Origin: OMOG01 sp041485845 | Lineage (GTDB): Bacteria > Acidobacteriota > Terriglobia > Bryobacterales > Bryobacteraceae | Assembly: GCA_041485845.1 (NCBI GenBank) | Contig: JBGPKH010000138.1 | Coordinates: 1 to 16,504, forward strand | DNA length: 16,504 nt | Direction: 5' to 3' | Program-made: the position numbers and the translations under genes | Notes under the pieces: generated by a model | The model's database searches: none | Told to the model about the DNA's origin: nothing | The model's input: only the letters and a program-made list of their open reading frames with translations | Part shown: piece after piece, positions 6,719 through 13,814 of the stretch | How positions within the stretch are numbered: the first letter of the stretch is position 1 | Layout: every line of letters starts with the position of its first letter

Positions 6719-7875
6719 CCATTCCGCTTCAAGCCAGCATGCCGCCGGCGGCGCTACGCTTTTTGCGCGGGCTCGCGCTGGCAGGAGCCGCGACCTTCCT
6801 GGCGGGACTGGCTTTCGCGCCCGACCGCGTCTGGACCTCGCTGCTGATGGCGGGATATCTCCTGACTGGATTGGGCCTTTCCGGGGTGGTTTTCGTGGCG
6901 GTGCAGTACGCTTGCGGAGCGGGATGGAGCACCGCTTTCCGCCGCGTGCCCGAAGCCATGGCGATGATTCTGCCGCTCGGCGCCGGTATGCTGGCGGCCG
7001 TGTTCCTCGGGCATCCCTCCACCTACACGTGGACGACGCATCCGCCGCACGCGGGCTTTCAGCAGTTCTGGCTGCGCTGGCCCTTCTTTCTCGCCCGCGC
7101 GGCCCTGTACATCGCGGTGTGGTGCGGATTCGCGGTGGCGATCGTGCGCACCTCACGCCGCCAGGACCGCGATGGCGACGTGCGTCACACACGACGCAAC
7201 GTGCGTCTGTCCGTCATCTTCCTGATGGCCTTCGCCGTGACCTTCTGGCTGGCAAGCTTCGACTGGGTGATGTCGCTCGAGCCGAACTGGACGAGCACGA
7301 TTTTCGGCATCTACAACTTCGCCGGCACGTTCTCCAGTGGCCTCGCGCTGCTGGTGCTGTTGGTCCTGTGGCTGCGCCGCTCCGGCCCTCTACGCGATTT
7401 CGTGAATGAAGAGCACCTCCACGACCTGGGCAAACTGCTCTTTGCATTCTCCACCTTCTGGATGTACATCTGGTTCAGCCAGTACATGCTCATCTGGTAC
7501 GCGGATATCAGCGAAGAGACGGCCTACTACGTGGCGCGCCTGCACAACGCCTGGGCGCCGCTGTTCCGGCTGAATATGATCCTGAACTGGGCCGTGCCCT
7601 TCGCGGCCCTGCTGCCGCGGGGGACCAAGCGCAGCCCGCGTGCGCTTAGCCGGGTCGCGGCCGTGATGCTCGCCGGACGGGTCCTGGACGTCTACCTGAT
7701 GGTGGCGCCACCCCTTCAGGGCGCTCACCCCATCGCGGGCGTCTGGGAAGTTGGCGTGCTCGCCGGCGCGGCAGGAGCTTTGGTGCTGGCCTTCTATCGC
7801 GGAATCCGCGAAGCTGCTCCGGTGCCCTTGAACGACCCCTACCTCGAAGAGAGCCTTCATTATCACAACGCGTGA
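6715..7875 (+). CDS. actF: ActF, second NrfD-like membrane subunit of alternative complex III
   Basis: A 386-residue, strongly hydrophobic protein with about ten membrane segments, shorter than ActC but of the same general type. It carries ActF-like phrases such as SFDWVMSLEPNWTSTIFGIYNFAGTF, written here in parts: SFDWVMSLEPNW near the middle, then FSTFWMYIWFSQYMLIWYA. ActF is held to be a paralogue of ActC without cofactors, possibly part of a proton pathway. The ATG at 6715 overlaps the actE stop as ATGA, with AGGGAGG at 6699-6705 as ribosome binding site; an open frame in the same phase extends back to 6481 but only as a shadow of actE. It ends the act operon; no clear terminator follows. 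Confidence 0.93.
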   Translation: MTIPLQASMPPAALRFLRGLALAGAATFLAGLAFAPDRVWTSLLMAGYLLTGLGLSGVVFVAVQYACGAGWSTAFRRVPEAMAMILPLGAGMLAAVFLGHPSTYTWTTHPPHAGFQQFWLRWPFFLARAALYIAVWCGFAVAIVRTSRRQDRDGDVRHTRRNVRLSVIFLMAFAVTFWLASFDWVMSLEPNWTSTIFGIYNFAGTFSSGLALLVLLVLWLRRSGPLRDFVNEEHLHDLGKLLFAFSTFWMYIWFSQYMLIWYADISEETAYYVARLHNAWAPLFRLNMILNWAVPFAALLPRGTKRSPRALSRVAAVMLAGRVLDVYLMVAPPLQGAHPIAGVWEVGVLAGAAGALVLAFYRGIREAAPVPLNDPYLEESLHYHNA

Positions 7876-7940
7876 CTGCGGTCACTGCAATTCCCCGGAA
7901 CCGGTGCGATAGTGTTTCCAGCTACCAAAAGGAGTGCGAC

Positions 7941-8564
7941 ATGAAACCAGCTACTGGCACCCGCTACCTAATCCTCACTTGCGCATTAGCCCTGACACTC
8001 GGCGGGCCTCAGAAAGCCGCTGCACATTGCGACGGCGTGGACGGACAGGTCGTCAAGGCTGCTCAACAAGCCCTCGCCACCGGCAACGTAAACTTCGTCC
8101 TCATCTGGGCACGGGCAGCCGATGAGGCAGAGATCAAAGTGGCGTTCGCCAAGACATTGGCGGTACGCAAGCTGAATCCGGAAGCAAAAGAACTTGCCGA
8201 TCTATATTTCTTCGAAACGCTGGTTCGAATCCACCGCGCTGGCGAAGGAGCACCATACACTGGGCTGAAGCCGGCCGGGCGCGACTTGGGACCAGCCATC
8301 CCCGCCGCGGATAAGGCTATTGAGATGGGGTCGGCCGAACAACTGGTGAAGTTGATCACAAGCGGATCCGCCAACGGCATCCTTGAGCGATTCCAGGCGG
8401 TCACTGCTGCAAAGAAGTTCAACACGGATGACGTGAGCGCCGGGCGGGAGTACGTGAAGGCGTACGTCGAATTCGTACACTACGTCGAAGCGCTCCACGA
8501 GTCCATCCAGCGCAGCGGCGGTGAGCACTCCGAGAACGCCGATAGGCGTCCGCCCGGTGTGTGA
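7941..8564 (+). CDS. Secreted DUF6448-type protein of unknown function
   Basis: A 207-residue protein from the ATG at 7941, which follows AAAAGGAG (7927-7934); the open frame reaches back to 7872, but the upstream part lacks a good start site. Residues 1-28 form a signal peptide, basic then hydrophobic, ending AAA, and the mature chain would begin His29-Cys30-Asp31-Gly32. The rest is mostly helical-looking, with the conserved-looking stretches RIHRAGEGAPYTGLKPAGRD and EYVKAYVEFVHYVE. From memory these match the DUF6448 family; no function is established for it. C14 is not in a usable lipobox. It lies 65 bases after actF on the same strand and may be read with the act operon, but it is also far enough away to have its own promoter. 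The charged tail after residue 190 looks variable. Confidence 0.75.
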   Translation: MKPATGTRYLILTCALALTLGGPQKAAAHCDGVDGQVVKAAQQALATGNVNFVLIWARAADEAEIKVAFAKTLAVRKLNPEAKELADLYFFETLVRIHRAGEGAPYTGLKPAGRDLGPAIPAADKAIEMGSAEQLVKLITSGSANGILERFQAVTAAKKFNTDDVSAGREYVKAYVEFVHYVEALHESIQRSGGEHSENADRRPPGV

Positions 8565-8903
8565 TATGAGAGCATCTGGCGAAGGCAGCGCCGGCTGTGA
8601 GAACCATCGGCGTTATGACATCGCCGGGATCGAACGCCTTCGCGAAAAACTCGCCCAACGCCCGAGGGAAGGGAGCCGAGTGCGATCCCTGACACTCTCG
8701 GACTTCACATCGGCCACGTTGCTCGGCCGCGCCACGCCGGTGAACCGGCCATCTTCGTCACTCGCTTCCGGCTGGCCAGCGGCCGAGCCGCGAGCCCCGG
8801 TGCCGAGTAGCCCATTCCCCGAGTTCGACTTCGGGTTGGGCAAGACCGCCGGCCGGTCAGAATCCCGCTCCGGCGCGCCATCGGGGTGATGCCGGTTGCC
8901 CCG
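8565..8903. other. 339-bp intergenic region between converging operons, no supported gene
   Basis: Transcription from the DUF6448 gene (plus) and iolE (minus) ends into this interval. Several open frames exist on both strands, but they overlap each other, are rich in Arg, Ser and Gly, lack convincing ribosome binding sites and match nothing I recognise. Small inverted repeats are present, such as GCCGGT (8736-8741) with ACCGGC (8744-8749), and CGGGG (8882-8886) with CCCCG (8899-8903) just beyond the iolE stop. None is followed by a T-run, so I do not call a factor-independent terminator. A decayed gene remnant is possible. Confidence 0.5.
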
Positions 8904-9842
8904 TCAGGAATGGTTGCCTTCAATGAGGCGGAGGTACTCCCGGTTGCGCCGGGCGCTCTCCCTGGGCGTTCCCATCCCGGGCAGGATATCCTGCTCGACC
9001 AGCACGTAGCCGGAATAACGGGAGCCGTTCAGCCAACGCAGCACCGCCGGAAAATCCACGCACCCTTGGCCCAGCTCGCAGAACACTCCTTGCCGTAGCG
9101 CCTGGAAATAATCCCAGCCCTCGGCCCGGGCGCGGCGGGCCACCTCGGGCTGGCAGTCTTTGAAGTGCACGTACCACACGCGCTCTCGAAAACGTTCGAG
9201 GCCCGTGAGAATATCGCAGGCGCCCGCTCCATAGGAATAGTGCCCGGTATCGAAGACCAGGCCGACGGTGCGCGGGTCCGTCAATTCCAGCAAGTGCGCA
9301 ATCTCGTCCGGCGTCTCCACGTACCCGGCGCAATGATGGTGAAAGACCGTCCGAAGTCCAGTTTGGGCCAGCACTTCCGACGCAACGCAGTTCGCGCCCT
9401 CCGCAAAGATCCGCCATTCGACGGGGCTCAGTCCCATGGCGGGAGTGACTCGCCCGGCGTTGCGCGTCCGCTCCGGAACCGAGCCATTGTCATCCGCCAG
9501 AACGAGAAACGGGGCCGGTTCAGAGGCGACGGCGGCCAGCAGTCGAGCCGTCCTCACTGCATTTGCCACACCCGCTTCGTGAGCGGCGCGATCCTTCAGC
9601 GCCACCGGGACGAAGGCGCCCAACATGACCAGCCGGCGCCGGTCCAATTCTTCCCTGAGCGCGGCGGGATGGGTTGGCATATAGCCCCAATCGCCGAGTT
9701 CCGTGCCTGTGTAGCCGGTCTCCGCGAGCTCGTCCAGCATCCGGCCAAAGGCGATCTGCTCCCCCTTGCTTCCCTCGAATTCGAGCGTGCCCCAGGAACA
9801 CGGAGCGTTGCCCACACGGAGCTTAAACGAAGTAGCGCTCAC
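8904..9842 (-). CDS. iolE: IolE, myo-inosose-2 dehydratase
   Basis: A 312-residue protein of the xylose-isomerase-like TIM-barrel family, which in the inositol pathway removes water from scyllo-inosose to give the trione/dione substrate of IolD. The N-terminal NAPCSWG (residues 12-18), ELGDWGYMPTHPAALREEL, the metal-site-like FHHHCAGYVETPDEIA, VFDTGHYSYG, VHFKD and the C-terminal VEQDILPGMGTP all fit IolE and its close relatives. I chose the GTG at 9842 because GAGGAGG lies nine bases before it; this gives a 20-base overlap with iolD. The frame is open further upstream, but that part is the iolD shadow. It is the last gene of the minus-strand operon. Distinguishing IolE from other sugar-phosphate isomerase/epimerase paralogues rests on motifs plus the iol context. 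Confidence 0.88.
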   Translation of the reverse strand: MSATSFKLRVGNAPCSWGTLEFEGSKGEQIAFGRMLDELAETGYTGTELGDWGYMPTHPAALREELDRRRLVMLGAFVPVALKDRAAHEAGVANAVRTARLLAAVASEPAPFLVLADDNGSVPERTRNAGRVTPAMGLSPVEWRIFAEGANCVASEVLAQTGLRTVFHHHCAGYVETPDEIAHLLELTDPRTVGLVFDTGHYSYGAGACDILTGLERFRERVWYVHFKDCQPEVARRARAEGWDYFQALRQGVFCELGQGCVDFPAVLRWLNGSRYSGYVLVEQDILPGMGTPRESARRNREYLRLIEGNHS

Positions 9843-11685
9843 GGCGCACGGCCTCCTCGTATTTTTCGCGAATGGCGCGGACCGCCTCCGAATCCGAAAC
9901 CTCGGCGACCGGGACATCCCACCAGGAATCGTAACCGGGTACTCGCATTTCCTTGTCGACCTCAACCACGATTACGTTGGTGCGGTCCATCCGCCGCGAC
10001 TCGTGCAGCGCGCGATCGAGATCCTCGCGCGTTTTGGCCCGGACCGCGGGGACGCCGAAACTGGCGGCGTTCGCCTGGAAATCGACCGGTAGCCAAGCGC
10101 CATCCAATTGTCCGGTTTCCGGCTGGCGGAAACGATAGTTGGTCCCGAAGCCGTCCACGCCAACGGCCTGAGAAAGGCCGCCGATGCTGCCGAATCCGTG
10201 GTTGTCCAGGACGATGATGTTGAGCTTGAACCCTTCCTGCAGGGACGTGACCATCTCGGACGACATCATCAGATAGGAGCCGTCCCCGACCATCACGTAG
10301 ACTTCGCGGGACGGGTCGGCCATTTTCACTCCCAAGCCGCCGGCGATCTCGTACCCCATGCACGAGTAGCCGTACTCCAGGTGATAGCCCTTGGAATCGC
10401 GGGTGCGCCAGAGTTTGTGCAGATCGCCGGGCAGGCTGCCTGCCGCGCACACCACGACGTCTTGCGCTTGCGAAAAGCAATTCACGGCTCCAATGACTTC
10501 ACCCTGGCTGAGGGGCGGGCCGTGGCGGAGCCCGTAGATCCGGTCCACCTCCGCATCCCATTGCTCACGGGCGCGGGCGACGAGCGCAGAGTAACTCCCA
10601 CCAACCGCATAGGATCCGAGCGCCTCCGCCAAATCCTCCAGGGCACAACGCGCATCGCCCAGGAGCGGCAGGGCGGCATGTTTGTAAGCGTCGAGTTCCG
10701 CCACGTTGATATTCAGGAAACGGACATCCGGGTTCTGGAATGCCGTCTTGGACGCGGTGGTAAAGTCGCTGAGGCGCGTGCCGATCGAGATCACCAGGTC
10801 CGCATCGCGCGCCAATAGATTGGCGGCGCTGGTTCCGGTTACGCCGATGGCGCCCAACTGGGCTGGATGGTCATACGGAAGCGAGCCCTTGCCGGCCTGC
10901 GTCTCGGTCACAGGTATGCCGGTCTGCCCGGAAAAACGCGCCAATGCGGCGGCCGCCTCGCTGTACAGCACGCCGCCACCCGCGATGATGAGTGGCGCCT
11001 TCGCCGCGCGAATCCACTGCGCAGCGCGCTCCAGCAGCGCGCTGTCGGCTCTGGTACGCGCAATGTGCCACACGCGCTTTTGGAAGAATTCGATCGGATA
11101 ATCCCACGATTCGGTCTGGACATCCTGCGGCAACGCCAATGTCACAGCGCCGGTCTGCGCGGGCGAGGTGAGCACGCGCATGGCTTCCCCCGCCGCGAAG
11201 GGAAGCTGATCCGGCCGGTTGATGCGATCCCAGTAGCGCGAAACGGGTTTGAAGGCGTCATTCACGGATACGTCCTGGCTGTGCTCCCATTCCAGTTGCT
11301 GCAGCACCGGCGCCACGTTCCGGCGCGCGAAGATGTCGCCCGGCAGCAGCAGAACGGGGATGCGGTTGATGGTGGCGGTGGCCGCGCCGGTGATCATGTT
11401 GGTGGCGCCGGGCCCGATCGAAGAAGTGCAGGCAAACGTGGCCAGGCGGTTGCGCATCTTGGCAAATGCGGTGGCCGTGTGGACCATGGCTTGCTCGTTG
11501 CGACATAGGTAATACCGGAAATCGGGCGACTCGTGCAGCGCCTGGCCGATCCCCGCCACATTGCCGTGGCCGAAGATACCCCAGGCTCCGGCGAAGAATG
11601 GCGTCTCCCGCCCGTCCCGCTCCACGAACTGGTTCTTGAGAAAAGCGATCAGGGCTTGCGCCGTGGTGACGCGTCGTGTTTTCAT
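9823..11685 (-). CDS. iolD: IolD, 3D-(3,5/4)-trihydroxycyclohexane-1,2-dione acylhydrolase
   Basis: A 620-residue thiamine-diphosphate enzyme of the acetolactate-synthase superfamily that hydrolytically opens the inositol-derived ring to 5-deoxy-glucuronate. The N-terminal pyrimidine-binding domain has FAGAWGIFGHGNVAGIGQAL and the probable catalytic glutamate E64 in CRNEQA. A central domain is followed by the pyrophosphate/metal motif GDGS (467-470) ending at N495 in LDNHGFGSIGG. Length matches the IolD family (about 620-640) rather than acetolactate synthases (about 560-590), and YLCRNEQAMVHTA and WWDVPVAEVS support IolD. The ATG at 11685 overlaps the stop of the preceding gene as ATGA, with TTTGGAG as ribosome binding site. 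Its end overlaps iolE by 20 bases. Cytoplasmic; operon-controlled from the iolB side. Confidence 0.95.
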   Translation of the reverse strand: MKTRRVTTAQALIAFLKNQFVERDGRETPFFAGAWGIFGHGNVAGIGQALHESPDFRYYLCRNEQAMVHTATAFAKMRNRLATFACTSSIGPGATNMITGAATATINRIPVLLLPGDIFARRNVAPVLQQLEWEHSQDVSVNDAFKPVSRYWDRINRPDQLPFAAGEAMRVLTSPAQTGAVTLALPQDVQTESWDYPIEFFQKRVWHIARTRADSALLERAAQWIRAAKAPLIIAGGGVLYSEAAAALARFSGQTGIPVTETQAGKGSLPYDHPAQLGAIGVTGTSAANLLARDADLVISIGTRLSDFTTASKTAFQNPDVRFLNINVAELDAYKHAALPLLGDARCALEDLAEALGSYAVGGSYSALVARAREQWDAEVDRIYGLRHGPPLSQGEVIGAVNCFSQAQDVVVCAAGSLPGDLHKLWRTRDSKGYHLEYGYSCMGYEIAGGLGVKMADPSREVYVMVGDGSYLMMSSEMVTSLQEGFKLNIIVLDNHGFGSIGGLSQAVGVDGFGTNYRFRQPETGQLDGAWLPVDFQANAASFGVPAVRAKTREDLDRALHESRRMDRTNVIVVEVDKEMRVPGYDSWWDVPVAEVSDSEAVRAIREKYEEAVRRERYFV

Positions 11686-12707
11686 GATTTCTCCAAATAG
11701 TGGCGGAGGCCGTGAAAGTCTCGCCCGCAGGAGGTCTCGATATGCGCGAGACCCTCATCAATCGTCCAGCCCATGTGCACCATTCCCCCGGCAGCGCCGC
11801 CTACAGCGAAAGGATCGCGCGGCCCGGGATAGAGCACGTTGCGGCCGGCCAGTGCGCCGCGGACATTCGGTCCCGCCGACATGCCCGCACTCAGCTCGCG
11901 AAGGAACGGCGCCGGATCGCCCGCCGATTCGCCGCCCAGCAGGAGAATAGGAAGCGAGGTGGCGCCGGCGACCGTTTCGTAACCTGCGCAGTATGGCAGT
12001 TTCAGCCACAGATACCGGCTGCTGTCCCCTAACGCGGAAGCTACCCCCGCGATCTGCGCCAGGGCTTCCTTCGTCTTGATTACGCGAAATCCACCGTCGC
12101 GGGCCTCCACTGGAAGCGGCTCCAGGAAAGTTGGCAGACCCGCGGCGTTAGCTTCCGAGATCGCGCGCGCGCAGGCAACCAGCGTTCGCAGCGAGCCGGG
12201 TTCGCCATCGCAGATGCGCAGCAGGAGCTTGGTCCCGTCCAGACCCAAGGCGGCGCAGGCCGCGGGCGTTGGCCCGGTAATCGGGTCGTCCATCTCCCAC
12301 TTGCTTCGGGCCAGGCCGCCACGGTTGAGGCTGGCGATCAGGACCTTGCCGTCCAGCAAAGCCGGCCCGCCGGCATCGCGAATCAGCGAGTCGATCACCA
12401 GCAGGTCTTCGAGGATATCCATGGTTGCCATGACGCCGTCGATGGTTTCGCCGATCAACACACGCAGAACGCGGGCGAGGTAATCGTGGCGGTCCGCCAT
12501 GCCGAGTGGGTCGTCCCCCACCTGAGTCACGCGTCTCGCCGGATGGTCGGCCGCGACGATCGCCAGTTTGCCGTCAATAGTAAGCCGGGAGCGGCGTTTT
12601 CGCGCTTTGGCCGCGCGAAGCGGGCGCTCCGGGTCGCAGACACGCATGGAGCAGAGCGTCTGGCGAATGGTTGGAGGCAGAAACTCCGAGGCCGAAAAAC
12701 CTGGCAT
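11682..12707 (-). CDS. Cgl0158-like (beta/alpha)8-barrel aldolase-family protein of the inositol cluster
   Basis: A 341-residue protein resembling the Cgl0158 family found in actinobacterial inositol clusters and often annotated as a deoxyribose-phosphate-aldolase-like protein. Recognisable stretches are LAIVAADHPARR (residues 48-59), DPLGMADRHDYL, GVMATMDILEDLL, IASLNRGGL, WEMDDPITG, DGTKLLLRI (K160), FLEPLP, LWLKLPYC (K236) and LPILLLGGESAGD. The lysines at 160 and 236 are candidates for a Schiff base, unproven. By position it could do the aldol cleavage of phosphorylated 5-dehydro-2-deoxygluconate that IolJ does elsewhere, since no iolJ-like gene is seen. The ATG at 12707 lies 8 bases after the iolB stop and follows GAAGGCG; the stop overlaps the iolD start. 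Family membership is good; the reaction is inferred. Confidence 0.75.
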   Translation of the reverse strand: MPGFSASEFLPPTIRQTLCSMRVCDPERPLRAAKARKRRSRLTIDGKLAIVAADHPARRVTQVGDDPLGMADRHDYLARVLRVLIGETIDGVMATMDILEDLLVIDSLIRDAGGPALLDGKVLIASLNRGGLARSKWEMDDPITGPTPAACAALGLDGTKLLLRICDGEPGSLRTLVACARAISEANAAGLPTFLEPLPVEARDGGFRVIKTKEALAQIAGVASALGDSSRYLWLKLPYCAGYETVAGATSLPILLLGGESAGDPAPFLRELSAGMSAGPNVRGALAGRNVLYPGPRDPFAVGGAAGGMVHMGWTIDEGLAHIETSCGRDFHGLRHYLEKS

Positions 12708-12715
12708 GGGCGCCT

Positions 12716-13564
12716 TCAGCGCGATACCACCGGAACGCGCGGATCTTTCTCCCGCCAGGCGCCGCGCACCCAGGCGTAGTTCGGGTCGTCGGAGGCTGCC
12801 ATGGAGCGCGCGCTGCCCGCGAGGACATTGAGATAGTAAACGTTGTAGCCATGCGCGGCAACCACGGGATGATAGCCTTCGGGAATCAGCACCAGTTCGC
12901 CGTCCCGCACGGTGATGGTCTCGTCCAACCTGCGGTCCGCGGTGTAGACGCGCTGGATGGCATATCCTTCCGGCCGGTCTACCTTGTAGTAGTAGATTTC
13001 TTCCAGATCGACTTCAGCCGGGGGGTTATGCACATCATGCTTATGCGGAGGATAGCTGGACCAGTTTCCGCTCGGCGTGTAGACCTCCACCAGCAGGATC
13101 CGGTCCGCGGGAAAGCCGGGTTTCAGCAGGTGATTGATCTGACGCGTGGCATTTCCGCCTCCGCGAATCTCGATTTCCACTTCGGCGGGGGCGATGAGAC
13201 GCGCCGGATAAGCCTTGCGGGCCGCGCAGTAGCAGAGAGCGAATTCGCAGGCGGTCTCCGCAAGCAGAGTAAACTGCGTTGCGATCGGCAGGTAAAGCGT
13301 GTGGGCGACGCCTTCGAATACGTTGGCGCGCCCGCCGATCCGCGGCCATGCGCCGGCCGAGGACTCCACCGAGCAGATGCCCCCCAACACGACAATACCC
13401 ATCTCGTTCCCGCCGGTCCCGGCGGAGAAGCGCTGCTGCGGGCAAAGCCGCCGGACTTGAAAGGATAGATGCTCGAATCCCGAGGCGTCCGGCGACACCG
13501 AGAGACTCTCTCCCGCACCACTGGGGAGAGGGCTCGGCCGGAATAGGAGTTGGCGGGCTGGCAT
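12716..13564 (-). CDS. iolB: IolB, 5-deoxy-glucuronate isomerase
   Basis: A 282-residue double-cupin protein. SSYPPHKHD (H174, H176), VDLEEIYYYKVDRPEG (E188/E189) and IPEGYHPVVAAHGY (H232 and H238) form the metal-binding cupin motif of IolB, which converts 5-deoxy-glucuronate to 5-dehydro-2-deoxygluconate. The N-terminal part (SPDASGFEHLSFQVRRL, then GGNEMGIVVLGG) also follows the family pattern. It is the first gene of the minus-strand operon. The ATG at 13564 has no clear Shine-Dalgarno sequence, only GCGAG about eight bases upstream, but a good promoter lies about 40-70 bases before it. A 7-bp inverted repeat falls in the N-terminal coding part (13508-13530). Assignment is secure by motifs and context. 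Confidence 0.94.
   Translation of the reverse strand: MPARQLLFRPSPLPSGAGESLSVSPDASGFEHLSFQVRRLCPQQRFSAGTGGNEMGIVVLGGICSVESSAGAWPRIGGRANVFEGVAHTLYLPIATQFTLLAETACEFALCYCAARKAYPARLIAPAEVEIEIRGGGNATRQINHLLKPGFPADRILLVEVYTPSGNWSSYPPHKHDVHNPPAEVDLEEIYYYKVDRPEGYAIQRVYTADRRLDETITVRDGELVLIPEGYHPVVAAHGYNVYYLNVLAGSARSMAASDDPNYAWVRGAWREKDPRVPVVSR
13508..13530 (-). repeat. Small inverted repeat in the iolB N-terminal coding region
   Basis: CTCTCCC (13508-13514) and GGGAGAG (13524-13530) are perfect 7-base arms with a 9-base loop, read as part of SPLPSGAGES in IolB. It looks like the short GC-rich palindromes dispersed in many genomes, but the surrounding residues still fit the variable N terminus of IolB and there is no second copy here, so it may be chance. 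Confidence 0.35.
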
Positions 13565-13582
13565 GGGGACACTCGCTTACAA

Positions 13583-13594
13583 CAACCGTGTGCA
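13583..13594 (-). promoter_or_regulatory. Candidate operator, copy upstream of iolB
   Basis: Read toward iolB this is TGCACACGGTTG, ending 18 bases before the ATG. The identical 12 bases occur upstream of iolC (13776-13787) in the opposite orientation, so each divergent gene has one copy pointing toward it. The centre contains CG and the outer parts TGCA/CAA, the style of LacI-family operators. Likely ligand protein: the LacI-type regulator encoded at 14771. Inferred only. Confidence 0.5.
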
Positions 13595-13602
13595 ACAATG
13601 CT

Positions 13603-13631
13603 ACAGTATGCCACTGCGCGTTGCGTGTCAA
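13603..13631 (-). promoter_or_regulatory. Sigma70-type promoter of the iolB operon
   Basis: On the minus strand a perfect -35 box TTGACA (13631-13626) is followed by 17 bases and then TACTGT (13608-13603), which keeps the T, A and final T of the -10 consensus. Transcription would start at about 13594-13598, some 30 bases before the iolB ATG. A 12-bp motif shared with the iolC side (13583-13594) would lie at or just past the start point, a good place for a repressor. Confidence 0.6.
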
Positions 13632-13644
13632 GGAAGGAGCCGGG

Positions 13645-13659
13645 CATGGCCGGGCCATG
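13645..13659. promoter_or_regulatory. 15-bp palindrome upstream of the iolB promoter
   Basis: CATGGCC (13645-13651) and GGCCATG (13653-13659) are perfect inverted arms around a single G, 13 bases upstream of the iolB -35 box. It could be a protein-binding site, or a GC-rich coincidence; the arms do not match the 12-bp candidate operator. Confidence 0.3.
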
Positions 13660-13754
13660 GGTGCTCCCTAACCAACGGTCGCGGCTCTGTAACTTTCGAC
13701 GCAGCCCGCACGTACATGGGAGACGTCAAAGCGGTCCACGCGATCGGGGGCGGC

Positions 13755-13768
13755 GTCACGGCCGTGAC
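13755..13768. promoter_or_regulatory. Perfect 14-bp palindrome upstream of iolC
   Basis: GTCACGGCCGTGAC is identical to its reverse complement and lies 7 bases before the 12-bp candidate operator and 46 bases before the iolC start. A dimeric regulator could bind it. No second copy was seen in the window. Confidence 0.45.
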
Positions 13769-13775
13769 CGGCGGC

Positions 13776-13787
13776 TGCACACGGTTG
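13776..13787 (+). promoter_or_regulatory. Candidate operator, copy upstream of iolC
   Basis: TGCACACGGTTG, followed by CAA, so TGCA occurs at both ends of a 14-base stretch (13776-13789) with CG near the centre. It is the same 12-mer as at 13583-13594 in the opposite orientation and sits where the -35 region of an iolC promoter would be. Confidence 0.5.
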
Positions 13788-13801
13788 CAATCGCGATAAG
13801 A

Positions 13802-13807
13802 TACAAT
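13802..13807 (+). promoter_or_regulatory. Candidate -10 box of iolC
   Basis: TACAAT differs from TATAAT at one base. No good -35 box stands 16-18 bases upstream; that position is occupied by the 12-bp motif. If used, transcription would begin at about 13813-13815, right at the iolC GTG, giving a message with almost no leader. This agrees with the lack of a properly spaced ribosome binding site there. Confidence 0.35.
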
Positions 13808-13814
13808 CGGAAGC

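Noticed and set aside
7872..7885. GTGAC/GTCAC stem-loop after actF as a terminator
   Set aside because: Only a 5-bp stem and no T-run.
7872..7940. Earlier start for the DUF6448 gene overlapping actF
   Set aside because: It would place extra residues before a clear signal peptide; the ATG at 7941 has a strong AAAAGGAG upstream.
9813..9815. Alternative iolE GTG start after the iolD stop
   Set aside because: No ribosome binding site before it, while the GTG at 9842 has GAGGAGG nine bases upstream.
9165..10818. Long plus-strand frames opposite iolE and iolD
   Set aside because: Arg/Pro/His-rich antisense shadows without starts or domains, opposite two well-recognised genes.
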